This document shows, piece after piece, positions 44,987 to 55,205 of a stretch of DNA of 64,000 nucleotides; within the stretch, counting starts at the first letter, position 1; each line of letters starts with the position of its first letter. The DNA lies in NCBI GenBank assembly GCA_031835245.1, contig JAVKOQ010000063.1, forward strand, positions 163,904-227,903, given 5' to 3'. Source of the stretch: Balamuthia mandrillaris (lineage: Eukaryota > Discosea > Longamoebia > Balamuthiidae). Position numbers and translations under genes: made by a program. The notes beneath the pieces are model-generated. The model was not told the origin of the DNA. It worked only from the letters and a program-made list of their open reading frames with translations, and did not search any database.

Positions 44987-45814
44987 TCAAACAAAGGCTG
45001 TATCTACCCCTCCGAAGACGGCCAACCTCTGCCTCCGGCTGCAGCAACCACTTTTCCTTCCTTGCTTGTTTGCTTGCTGCTATCTTTCTTCGCGGCAGAA
45101 AGAAGCACTACTACTACTGCTTGTTTGCTTGCTGGGCAACTGCCGCCTAAATAAAAAATAAAATAAAATTCAGTCTGCCCCCAACTGGACCCACCACAAC
45201 CGAGCACTCTGTAAAGGTGCGGGTGGTGGTGGTGGTGGTGGTGGTGCAACTCGCTCTGAACAAAAGAAAACCCTGGCCAAGTGGCTTGGCACAGCACGGT
45301 GGACAGACAACAAGGCCGTGGGGTTGCACCACGTGAACACAATGCATGGAGTGTTGCTGAAGGGAATGAAAGCTCAAGTCAGGGAGACATTCCCGAGCAA
45401 CGGCAATTTCAACGGAGAGGACAATAGCCTTGCTTGGGTGTTGGAAACTCCCCGATGAATCTCTTCAACGGTGTGAAAAACAGCTTGGCAGAGGTGCAAC
45501 CGGATTCCAGATGAAGTTCCGTGGTCGGAAGGACAAAGCCAGTCTCTCAGCATCCAAGCCAGAGAGTGGAACCACAGCAGCTCCTACCGCCAACTCTTCT
45601 TCGGAGGCGAATCGGAGCTAGAAACAAGAACTACAAAGTTCCATCAGAGGTGATCTCTATGCTGTTTGCATTTTCCCCTTCTATAACTTACGCTTTATTT
45701 TCCACCATAGTGCTGTCCCATTGATCGGCCTGGTCTTGGCGCCGCCTTTGTAGTGCTCTTAAATAATAAATAAATAATGATAGCTTCCTGCTAGCAGGTT
45801 GGCTTGCGGAATCA
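44987..45814. other. Intergenic PAN2 / FCF1, with (GGT)n
   Basis: 828 bp. A GGT trinucleotide run lies at 45219-45245. Short ORFs on both strands have no family signal. The PAN2 promoter should be at the left side and the FCF1 3' end at the right. Confidence 0.55.
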
Positions 45815-45924
45815 TCACTTGGCTGGAGCTGCAACCCAGAGAAAGGAACGGAGAAAATTTGATTAACGTGAGCAGAACAAAAACTGTCACAAGAAAAGGA
45901 GAGAGTGGGAGAGAGAGAGGGGGA

Positions 45925-45958
<34 letters not shown>

Positions 45959-46952
45959 AAGAAAGGCAGCGAAAGTACCTCCGTAGGCTTCCGGCATGCG
46001 CTCAATAGAGTAACGATGCTGGGTTATGTACATGATAGGGACGCCAGGAACCTTGCGGATTCTCCGTTTGAGGTCTTTATCACATGTAGCCACGATATAG
46101 CACTTATGCATCATGACCCGGTTTACAATGCAGTCGTCAGCGTAGGTGCCTTTGTGGGTACACGGAAGGCGCTCGAAACGAGGATCTTTGGCAATTCTAT
46201 TGAATGATGTGGAGAGAAAGTGGCGAGGTTTGTTCAACAGAAATAGCAGAAGAAATAGCAAAGTGCGCGATATTGCAATGTACCTGAGGGCCACTCTGAA
46301 CTTTTTGCCTAGTTTTTCCAACTCCGCCATGACGCAGTCCGTGATGCAGGGAATGCCTGAAGGGGTTGTGAGTCAAAACCAAGGTCAACAACATACAAAA
46401 TGCATTTCCTATGCTTAAAACACTACATACACTTGGCGTAAAGACAGTCCATCATCGAAGAGACTATTTCAAGTTTGTTCTGAATGGAAAAGTTGATGAA
46501 GTTCGTGTCCAAAATAACGTAGTAAGGTGGACCCAGTTGAGTGTTGTGTCGGAAGAACAGTGCCGAGGAGGCTTGTGGCCTGTGGTATACGAGTAAGGCG
46601 TTCGCTTTAAGTTGGTGGAGGATGGAGAGAAAGAGAGAGAGAAGAGGTATGTACACTGATTTCACAAGTTCTTCATCTTTCTTTTTGTTCTTCTGTTCCG
46701 CTTGTTTCTGTTCTTTGTGTTGCCTGGCGGCATCGGAAATAAAAATTACATTAGACTAAGAGGTTATAGAAGAAAAAGAAGGGAGCGTGGGCAGGTAGGT
46801 ACAAGCGCTGGTCCTTGGGGCTAATCATGCGCTTCACCGCCGCAAATTTTCTGGTCTTCTTTGCTTTGCCCTACCACAATTATAATAAAAATAGCAACAA
46901 CGTTTGTCGGTATGCGTGACGAAGTAGCGGAGGGGAGGGGGGAGAATACCAT
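45815..46952 (-). CDS. FCF1: FCF1/UTP24 PIN-domain rRNA-processing endonuclease
   Basis: Nucleolar SSU processome nuclease that cleaves pre-18S rRNA at sites A1 and A2. Seven exons: 46950-46952, 46803-46870, 46655-46723, 46431-46579, 46284-46356, 45979-46196, 45815-45828; 594 nt and 197 aa (human 198). Exon 1 contributes only the ATG and the last exon only APAK plus stop. Order: [59 protein letters not shown]-type PIN acidic residues in LDTNF and [48 protein letters not shown] and [13 protein letters not shown]. All family blocks are present. It is head to head with the RasGEF gene, 245 bp apart. Confidence 0.97.
45925..45957. repeat. (GA)n in the last FCF1 intron
   Basis: GA on the plus strand, CT on the FCF1 sense strand. 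Confidence 0.9.
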
Positions 46953-47152
46953 GTCGTAGGTTGGAGTGTAGGAAGGAAGGAAGGGGTGTGGCGGTCGGTG
47001 TGTGGGGGGCAAGCAGCTGTTGTCCGGCTGTTGTCTTTCTTTTTTCTTAGCTTACCTGAGGTAATAGGTAAACTTCCGTTAGCGCTGTCAATAAATACAA
47101 CCTAATAGCTTCTTGTCGGCAACCCCATTTTACATAAACCAAAATCGCCCCC

Positions 47153-47162
47153 TTGGCGCCAA
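47153..47162. promoter_or_regulatory. TTGGCGCCAA palindrome (E2F-like) in the FCF1/RasGEF promoter
   Basis: Perfect 10-bp palindrome resembling the E2F/DP consensus, 36 bp before the RasGEF ATG in a 245-bp bidirectional promoter. The functional role is inferred only. Confidence 0.4.
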
Positions 47163-47197
47163 CCAGCAGCCAGAGACCCCAGCCGCCATCACCCAAA

Positions 47198-49914
47198 ATG
47201 TTTGTGGCACCGGGGCCACCTTCCGAAGGTATGTTCTCATCGTGGTGGTGGTTTTAGCTTGAGTTATTCTTATCCCGTAAGCGCTTTCTATCTTTCTCTA
47301 TCACTCAACTCAGAGCTGGTGGAGCAGAGCAGCCAAGTCGAGCGAACGCATTGGAGAAGAGAGGTCCTGGCCAAGCATCCGCAAATAAAGGAATTACAAG
47401 AAAGCCTGTATCCCTTGCATAGAGCCGCAAGCTTTGCGGAGCTCTATCAACCGGCTGGTCGCGAAAGCAAAGACCAAATTGGGAGAGAGACATTACTGCG
47501 GTTGATATTTCAACATTTGGATTATTTTGGATACACCCACAGCGCAAAGAAACTGGAACAGGAGGCCCTCCTTTCGCGTTTGTGCCTATTCTCTTCACGC
47601 TACGCAATCTAGTAATTTGAACCTCCTATGTAGATCGCCCTTTAGAATGGAATACGGACAGCAGGCTAGATCATTTTCTCCGCAAAGGCTTAGCTGCCTG
47701 TGAGAAGGTTTACGACAACGCTTTGGGTCCGTATTTTCGCTACTGCCACCTTGGTAGAACGGATATGTGGTGTAGTGGTGGTAATTGTGTTTGTTGTCAA
47801 GTGACTATGAGGTGATTGTGGTTGGTAAGTTTGTGGGCCATGTGGTTGTATTGCAATTCTATAACAGGCTATGCCATTTTTACAGCGGAGAGATTGCCTA
47901 CAGAGTCAGATCTCGAGGACACATTGGCGCACTTGGGCTTGCTGGAGGAAGAAGAAGGTTTGTTGCCCTCACCACACGAGAGGCGGGATGCCAGAGGAGG
48001 ATGAACATTGTTAGGCTGATTACGAGGCCGCTTCTCATTACTGTGCAGAGGAAGAGGAGGAGGATATAAACATATGGGCCGAGCCTGATAACGAGAATAT
48101 CATTAAAGAGGAAAAGGAGAAGGGAAATGTTACCATAAAGGCAGCTTCCCTCAACAAATTGGTAGAAAAACTTACTTCAGAGGAATCACCCGGTATTTTT
48201 CCTTCCCTTTGACTCTTTCTCGGAACTCCAAATAGAACAAGAAGCAGGTGGATCCACTAACTCACCCTCTTGCCCGAATGACGATATCGTTGTCATCAGA
48301 TTTGATGTTCGTGAAGACGTTCTTGATGACGTACCAGTCTTTCACCAGCCCCCAGAAACTGCTCACAAAGCTGTTTCAGAGGTACGATGTACCAGGACAA
48401 AGCGCCGAGGAGAACAGCACCAAGACAGCCATCATCCAGTTGCGAGTAATTAACGTATTGAAGAAGTGGCTGGAAGAAAACTATTCAGATTTTGATGAGA
48501 AGATGATAACGTCTCTGAGAGAGTTCATCACGGAAACATGCCAACATACAAACCCAGCCCACTCGGACTCCCTTCTGAAATCTCTGAAGAAAGCACGCGA
48601 CCCGCCGATAAAGCAATTCGACCACCCACCACCGGAACCCGTAGTCCTTTTCAAAAATATTTTCTCCCGCAACCTTACATTCAACGACATGGATGAGCTG
48701 GAGCTGGCAAGGCAAATGACTCTCATCGAGTTTGATATTTTCCAACAGATTAAGGTTTGCATCGTTGCTTTGTTGCTGTGTTCTCTACGTGTTAGTATTA
48801 TGAGTTTATTATGGTTACCATGCACACCCTACTTTAGCCGTCAGAACTACTGAAGTGTGCTTGGAGCAAAGCAAAACTCAAGTCTCGTGCACCGCACGTC
48901 CTGCAGTTGAGCGATCGTTTCAACCGAGTATCGCTCTGGGTAGCGCACATCATCCTGTCCTGCCGGACTATAAAGATGCGCGTGAAGGTGATGACCAAGT
49001 TTATCAATATAGCTCAGGTTTGTGGTTTGCCATCCAACAGTTTAATACTATGTAATTGTGAGGAGGATAGCTAAAATATTCTTTGTGTGGGATTCCTCAC
49101 CTCTGCTATTTTGAATCTATCAGCACCTCAAAGCCTTCAATAATTTCAATTCGGTAATGGAGGTGATGGCTGGTTTTAACTCAGCGGCAGTTCATCGACT
49201 GAAGCACACCCGCGCTGCTCTATCTGAAAGGAGCAAGGAGGTATGGTGGCATAAATAATTTGCAAAACTTTGGTCTTTGATATTTACACTGTTTATCGGT
49301 TTCGATGATTCTATCAGTTGTTGGAAGAACTTGAGAAAACCCTGTCTGCTGATGGTGCCTACAAAAACTATCGAGATTCGTTATCACGGGTTGATCCTCC
49401 CTGTCTGCCTTATCTGTACGTCCCTCTGGCATTCCCGTTTGTGCTACACTAACCTAAATGAAACAAGGGGGGTGTTTTTAACAGACCTAACTTTCATTGA
49501 GGAGAATCCGGACAAGGCACAAGGGCTTATCAACTTTGCCAAGCGGCGTCTTATCTACACGGTCATCAGCAAAATACAAACCTACCAACAGGTAAGTGGA
49601 GTGGTAAATCGAATTTTGCGTTTATACTTGCACAACTTCTACTTCCGTTATTGCGGAATTGCTCATGTTGCGTTGCTTTGGGTTGTCTCCACCAGATGAG
49701 CTATAATCTGCAGCCAGTCCATCAAATCAGACAATTCTTACTGAACCTGCCCAATGTGGATGAACAGGTACGTGAAACTTAATCTTTTTGGGAGCTCAAT
49801 TTTATAGTGTGAACAAAATAGCTCACATGGTCTTTAAATTCAATCCATCAGGAACTGTATCGCTTGTCGTTATTGCGGGAACCTCGCAATGCAGATCGTA
49901 CCAGCATAGCTTAA
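47198..49914 (+). CDS. LisH-domain Ras guanine-nucleotide exchange factor
   Basis: Activator of Ras GTPases. Twelve exons: 47198-47228, 47314-47577, 47634-47753, 47886-47957, 48049-48192, 48300-48754, 48838-49017, 49124-49240, 49318-49415, 49468-49591, 49696-49767, 49852-49914; 1740 nt and 579 aa. It begins [11 protein letters not shown] LisH-like motif, [20 protein letters not shown], lies near residue 90. The RasGEF_N domain follows ([40 protein letters not shown]), then the Cdc25 catalytic domain: [73 protein letters not shown] and [21 protein letters not shown] compact LisH-GEF layout of this kind is characteristic of Dictyostelium RasGEFs. Convergent with NMD3, 102 bp apart. Confidence 0.93.
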
Positions 49915-50016
49915 TAGAAGCTTCTTTGCGAGGCAGAATAAACTAAGTAATGCTATTGTGTATTTTAAGTAAGGATTTCAGTCATCAACCACAAGCCTTT
50001 CTCTCCTTGCTCTGTT

Positions 50017-52636
50017 CTAAATGGTCATTTCGGTCATGTCTTCAATGAGTTCGGAAATACTTGGCTATGCATACCAATGCAGTGGCATTATTAATGATAG
50101 CGTTAGTGATGAGATGCCATTTGACTTGATAAAAAAGAGACATAAAAATCTTACCTCAGGGAAATCGGTCTCACCAACATCGCTCTCCTCCTCTTCTGCA
50201 ACCTCCATGCCACCAGCACCTGCTTTAGTATTAGAAGCTGTGCAAGACGAGTATTAGCATACTTTGACCCACCGTCACAAAAAGCGTAGGAATATACCTT
50301 TGTAAAGGTTGACGGTAGAACGATACTCAGGGTCTTCCTCCAAATCTCGCAAAAATTGCTCATAATCGTGTCTGTGCAACGGGAAGATGAATCAGGAAAC
50401 AAACGTAAAATCGCAATAAACCAACTCAAGAAATACTTACTCTGCTTTCATAGCGTCTGTCTTACGTAGCCCATCTTGTTCCTCCTTTTCCAAAGATTTA
50501 AGCATCCAAGGACGGGGTCTAGACTTCCTTCTTCTGTTGGGATAAGTCTTCCTCACCAAAATCTGGGGCAAAATTGCAATTAATGGAAGAGAGGGAAGCG
50601 CAGTTGACACTCAGAAGACATGTAAACGTACCACATCAGGAAATTCCCGTCCTTGCATGCCCAATAGGTCCGACTCATTAAAGTTTGTAGATGTGAGGTC
50701 AAACCTGCGGGTATTCGATTTCCCACTGGCGGTCAGCAAAGAAAAATTACATATCAAAATGAGGGACTAGTACCCAGCAGCGGTGTCTCCCGGTTTAAGA
50801 AGGTGGCCTAAGTGAGTGCGAGCAAAAAATATAATATCATTACTGCCAAAATCGCGCGAGCGAGCGACCTGGGCTTCTGCGAGAACAAACTACAAGCAAT
50901 AAAGTGAGAAAAAATACAAGAGTAGACTGAAAGAAAAGTAAGAAATTACCTTGCCGCGTGTGGGACCGATGGGGTTGATGTCAAGTACTATGTACTCCGT
51001 AAATTGATTTGCAGAAGCTAAAGGGCGAAAAGGTTGTTGCCAAAAAGCAGCAGCTGACAACTCAGCAACTTCAAAATAATATAAAACAGAGAATAACATA
51101 TTATGTGAGATGATGGAAAGGCAAAAACAGCAAAGCGAAGATCTACCTTGCAGAGTATTTGGGTCGATTACGTGCATCAAGTTGGATACTTTGTAACATA
51201 GGACCAAGGGGCTGAGTTAAGGAGGGAAGCTTGTTAGCCCATCTTCATGAAGAGGTGGGCCAGAAATGTGCTTACCTGATGTTGCCAATGGCATGAGCTA
51301 CTTTCTTCGGTAGGCACAGCAAATGATCCTACCACAACAATTAAAGCAAACAAAAGGTGAGAGGCGTGCTCCAAGCTAACAGAAAAGGTCGTCAGCGTAC
51401 CCTGCAAACAGGGGTAATCTCTACGGAGAATGTATAATTATAGTTGTAGGTGTTGCTTTTAAGGTCGCTGGAGATGAGTTTTTCTGAGCACTTATAGCTG
51501 CAATGGTAATACTTAGCCAAAACACTCACCGCCCAGAAAGAAGAGTTTTTGAGTACGTTACCGAATGGGTACTATTGCTTGCAAAAAATCAACAAACTTT
51601 GAGGCATGACTTCGGTGGCCAAAGAAGAAATCCAAACCATCCGGCTGCTCCTTCACTTTAATTGTTTGCAAATGAAGGCCGTGCTTCAAAATGATCTGTT
51701 CTAAATAATAGAACGTACGTTTGTGGTCTGTCTGTAGAGGTTACCACCGATACGGTTAGGCTTGGCCCTTGGAAAGGGGAAGAAGGGGAGCCAAAGAGAG
51801 AGTGACTAATAATAGGCACCTTTTGTCGGACTTGCACCACAGAAGACCAAGTGTGTTCAGTAAAGCTGGACTGGCAGCTGGGGCACTGTTGGTTTTGAAC
51901 GATAAACTCAACAACAAAGACTTGCTGCAATATGGTGGAGGTGAACACCTGGTGTTGGAAGGAGGCGGGCGGTATGCAGTGCATCCGGTTCCGAACAACA
52001 GGTCAGCTAACCAAGTTTGTTTGGTACAAACGGAGCAACAGGGGGGTTGTACCTCTTTCTGAACCGTCAGCTTGATCTTTATTCTCTTGGAGTGGGGTTC
52101 AGTCCAAATAAAACCAGCATCCACCAGTTTCACTTTCTTCAGTCCTTTGATTCTTTTAAGACAGAAGGTGAGGAGCTCCCGTGACTCGGGCTCGCAGTAG
52201 AGCCAAGTGTTGGGAGGACTCAAATATCTACAACAAGAAACGGTCAACAATGATTGAAAATAAGTTAGTTGGTTGGTGGGTTGGTGAGGGCCCGCAGAGA
52301 GGCAGAGCAGTTCCACTCCGCTTACCTTCCACAGTGGCGGCAGAAGGTGCAAGTTAATTGCTTGGGTATGCCGTCTGTGATGTCCACCTGCCCTCGAATG
52401 CAGTTTACACACATGTTGGAAGGATTGGCCTCTATGGCTGTGCCGCACATACAGCACAGGCTGATGTGTGCACGTAATTGGTTAGTTTATAAAAGCAGCA
52501 GCACCAGCAATAGTACTAGAGAGAAGCAATGGATCGGCGCCACGGAAGCAGCCTGACCTCATTTAGGGGGGCCGCACATGGTAGTGGTGGTGTGCTGGAA
52601 GTGAAAGGGTTGTGCTCCGCCTCCTGTTGGCAACAT
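50017..52636 (-). CDS. NMD3: NMD3, 60S pre-ribosome nuclear export adaptor
   Basis: Adaptor linking pre-60S subunits to CRM1. Many short exons; clear ones are 52578-52636, 52326-52460, 52053-52227 and one starting at 51948, and the last ends at TAG 50017-50019. Joining exons 1 and 2 gives TTTTILCCMCGTAIEANPSN, matching the human GHILCCECG zinc region. Zinc-binding CxxC pairs continue with MCVNCIRGQVDITDGIPKQ and CTFCRHCGRYLSPPNTW. Then come LLTFCLKRIKGLKKVKLVDA, GFIWTEPHSKRIKIKLTVQK and STILQQVFVVEFIVQNQQCP, close to human LVDAGFVWTEPHSKRLKVKL. Downstream are LMHVIDPNTLQ and the acidic EVAEEEESDVGETDF, and it ends ISELIEDMTEMTI, consistent with the NES-bearing tail. Exons between 50300 and 51950 are recognised in pieces only. 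Confidence 0.93.
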
Positions 52637-53025
52637 TGTTTCTTTCTTACCGCTTGGGGGAGAATGGATCAGTAGGCCGGCGGGTGAGTGGCAAAGTGAG
52701 TGAGGAACGGAAAGGAGGAGCAATGGGAAAAACAAGAGGAAAAAGAAACGAAGAAAGAAAAAAGAAAGAAGCGGCGGCGGGGAAATATTAAATGGGGGCA
52801 AATAATGCGGCGGGCAAATATATAATGGGGGGGGGGGGTGTCCCTTTTTTTCCCCCACCAAATTTTGCTGCGTGGCAATTTCTGTCGACTGCTTCGCTTT
52901 CCCCCGGCGCTTTAGGGGAGCCAAATAATGCGGCGGCGCTTCCCTCAACATTTCCCTGCAGCTCCCCTGCCCAATTGCTGCTCAGCGCTACACACGGAAG
53001 CAAAACAAGCAACACAGCTGCCATC
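52637..53025. other. Divergent intergenic region NMD3 / INO80E-like
   Basis: 389 bp with a G8-9 run near 52827 and a direct repeat of AAATAATGCGGCGG (about 52799 and 52922). An upstream ATG at 52792 is in frame with the next gene, but the sequence between looks non-coding, so I start that gene at 53026. Confidence 0.5.
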
Positions 53026-54116
53026 ATGCACTACTACTCCAACCCAGGTTCAGAAGCAGAACCAGAGTTCGTTGAAGCTGAGGGAACGGAGGAAGAAGAG
53101 GTCTCCCGTCCCTTCACAAGCCGACGGGAAAACTTCTCCAGCCTTTCCCCTGCCTTGGTCTACCGTAAGCGGTATCGCGCGCTCAAACGCAAATTCACAA
53201 GCCTTGAAGAGGTAGGCAGCCCCTACCAACCATACCCACCACGTAAACTCTTCTAACTGTCTGTGGGTCTGAAAGGAAAATGCGGAGCTGGCTGCTGAGC
53301 TCTTCAAGGCAAAGAGGCTGCTCTGTAGACTTCACAAACAAAAGGGCATCCTGTTGGATAAACTACTGGAATATGAGCGACCCGAGGACGCCTCCTCTGA
53401 CACAGAAACAAGCCCTAACAGCGGAGACGACCAAGAAGGTTCAGAAGAAGAGTCTACACTACCGCCTTTTCGTCCGATTGCCTCTAGTGCGTCTACTGTT
53501 GCTTCGAATGCCTTTGTAAAGCCTAAAGCACCCCGCAAACCAAAGCGAACAAGGACAGGTATGCATTAGCCACTTTTTTTTCTGGTTGTTGGTTGGCTCT
53601 TTCCGGCTCATTTCCTTGTGTAATGTTTAGAACACTCCAGTCCTACCGCAACAGCCTCCTCCCTTGATAGCAGTGAGAGTGTAAGTTTGTGTGTGGCAGT
53701 AGTTAAGGATCGGCCTTGCAAAAGCAAATCACTTAGTGGATATAAATACTGTTGGGTAAGTTCTCGTCTTATGATTCCTGTGCTTTGATTATTGTATTTT
53801 GATTGTTGTTTTGGTACCCCAGCACCATGCGCCACTTGATCCAAACTCTCCATTTATATGGTGTCAATACTTGGATCCTAGTAAAAAAAATAAGCAATGC
53901 AGCATACCTGTTGCAAAAAGTAAAGGCCAGCCTTTTTGTAAGTATCACAGCAAACCAGAAGATAGTATTTTATCAGAAGACGACACCAATGAATCAGAGT
54001 CCCTTTCAGAACATGCTACAAAGTTAACAAAAAAGAAAGAGCAACGCAAAGAAGAAGGTTCCTTACCACCAAAAAAAGACAACTGTCAAGATGAAGAAGT
54101 TGATATTGAGTTTTGA
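53026..54116 (+). CDS. INO80E: INO80E-like protein with additional C-terminal zinc-binding (KANL2/INO80D-type) domain
   Basis: Likely subunit of the INO80 chromatin remodeller. Four exons: 53026-53211, 53276-53558, 53631-53755, 53823-54116; 888 nt and 295 aa. The coiled-coil core matches human INO80E closely: YRKRYRALKRKFTSLEEENA, KRLLCRLHKQKGILLDKLLE, YERPEDASSDTE (human YKKKYRNLKRKLKFL, DKSFLLDRLLQYE). The C-terminal part is a Cys/His module: DRPCKSKSLSGYKYCWHH, then FIWCQYL, NKQCSIPV, GQPFCKYHSK. That spacing resembles the C-rich putative DNA-binding domain of KANSL2 and INO80D. A donor-like GTAAGT at 53682 was rejected because reading through preserves the Cys motif. An acidic tail follows. 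Human INO80E lacks the zinc module, so this looks like a domain fusion. Confidence 0.85.
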
Positions 54117-54239
54117 ACTATTTGTTCTAAAATACAGCAACTTATTCATTCTATTAAAGAAAGAATATTGTCTGGCTCAATCAAATTTAACTTTCATGGT
54201 AACATACCTTGAACTTTCTTCTCTTCATTTTGAATAACT

Positions 54240-55015
54240 TGAGCTTTGAGTAACTAAGGCGGCACCAAGATCAAGCTGATCAATGAGACACTTGGTTGCA
54301 CCGTTGATTCTGCCCAAATTAGAAAAGTACACAGTGAGCCAGTCTTTGGTTTGCACAAAGGTGCCAAACCAGGCCATGATTGTGATGAAGAGGTAAAGTG
54401 GTTCCTGCTTTCCATAAGTTCCATAAAGGCATAAAACTTTTTGTTTGAGGAAATGATATTAAGCTTGAGTCATGATCAAAGCGTCAGTGATGCTTGCTTT
54501 TTGCAAATAATGCATTAAGATTTCTCTCATATGCATTTTTCCAAGGTAAGCTAAGGCCTTGTTCTCTTTAGGAAAAGATTCCTTGGTTTTTGGTTTTGAA
54601 TCTTTTTATATATAATTATTATTGCTTTGCTAGCAGCAAACCAGATTAGGCAAATGTAATCAGTGTGCCCAACTTTTTGTTCACTTTAAACAATGCAATA
54701 GTGTGGAGGAGGCATTGCAAGGTTTATAAAAGGAAAGAAGTGATTATTTGCACCTTGTTTGTTTACATAAAGAAAAGTGATCAAAACGGTAACAAAGATA
54801 TTATGATAATCAATCACCAATAAACTTTTTGATGGTCCAGCACTTTGGAGAAGTGTGGTGATGAGAAAAAGGAATGAAAGCAGAGGCTTTGGCTTTGGCA
54901 CAACGCTTGCAATGGCCAATGCAAGCAAAGTTGTAAACAAGTCTGGAGATTATGGGCAGCAAGAGCAAGTTGGAAGCATGGAAGTTCTTCTGCATTTTAT
55001 CAATCTTTGGAAGTA
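54240..55015. mobile_element. Scrambled relic of the same transposase family as 57221-59291
   Basis: Three stretches match the transposase gene but in the wrong order and orientation. 54330-54460 parallels 58830-58970 (same strand sense). 54625-54780 parallels the reverse complement of about 58410-58560. 54805-54910 parallels 58285-58420 again in the forward sense. The pieces are separated, diverged and interrupted, so this is a dead, internally inverted copy. It is older than the fuller copy judging by the visible divergence (roughly one base in five). Confidence 0.8.
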
Positions 55016-55063
55016 ATGTAAACGTAAGGAAATGATAAGAGAGGAAAAGGAAAGGAAAGGATT

Positions 55064-55205
55064 GCTAGATGATATAAAGTTAGTCTGAAAGCTCATTCAA
55101 CACCTTTCACTTGTGAATTAAAAAACAAGTGGATGAGGTGTTGTTATAAAGTTCACAAGTGAAAGGTATTGAATGAGCTTTCAGACTAACTTTGTATCAT
55201 CTAGC
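55064..55205. mobile_element. MITE-like inverted repeat, 54-bp arms
   Basis: Left arm 55064-55117 and right arm 55152-55205 are reverse complements with two mismatches in 54, around a 34-bp loop. The arms start GCTAGATGATATAAAGTTAG. No ORF inside and no obvious target-site duplication at the tips. A foldback element or miniature transposon is the simplest reading; a hairpin RNA is possible. Confidence 0.75.

Noticed and set aside
53682-53690. GTAAGT donor inside INO80E-like exon 3
   Set aside because: Using it would delete the first Cys/His pair of the zinc module, and the read-through frame keeps the motif and phase.
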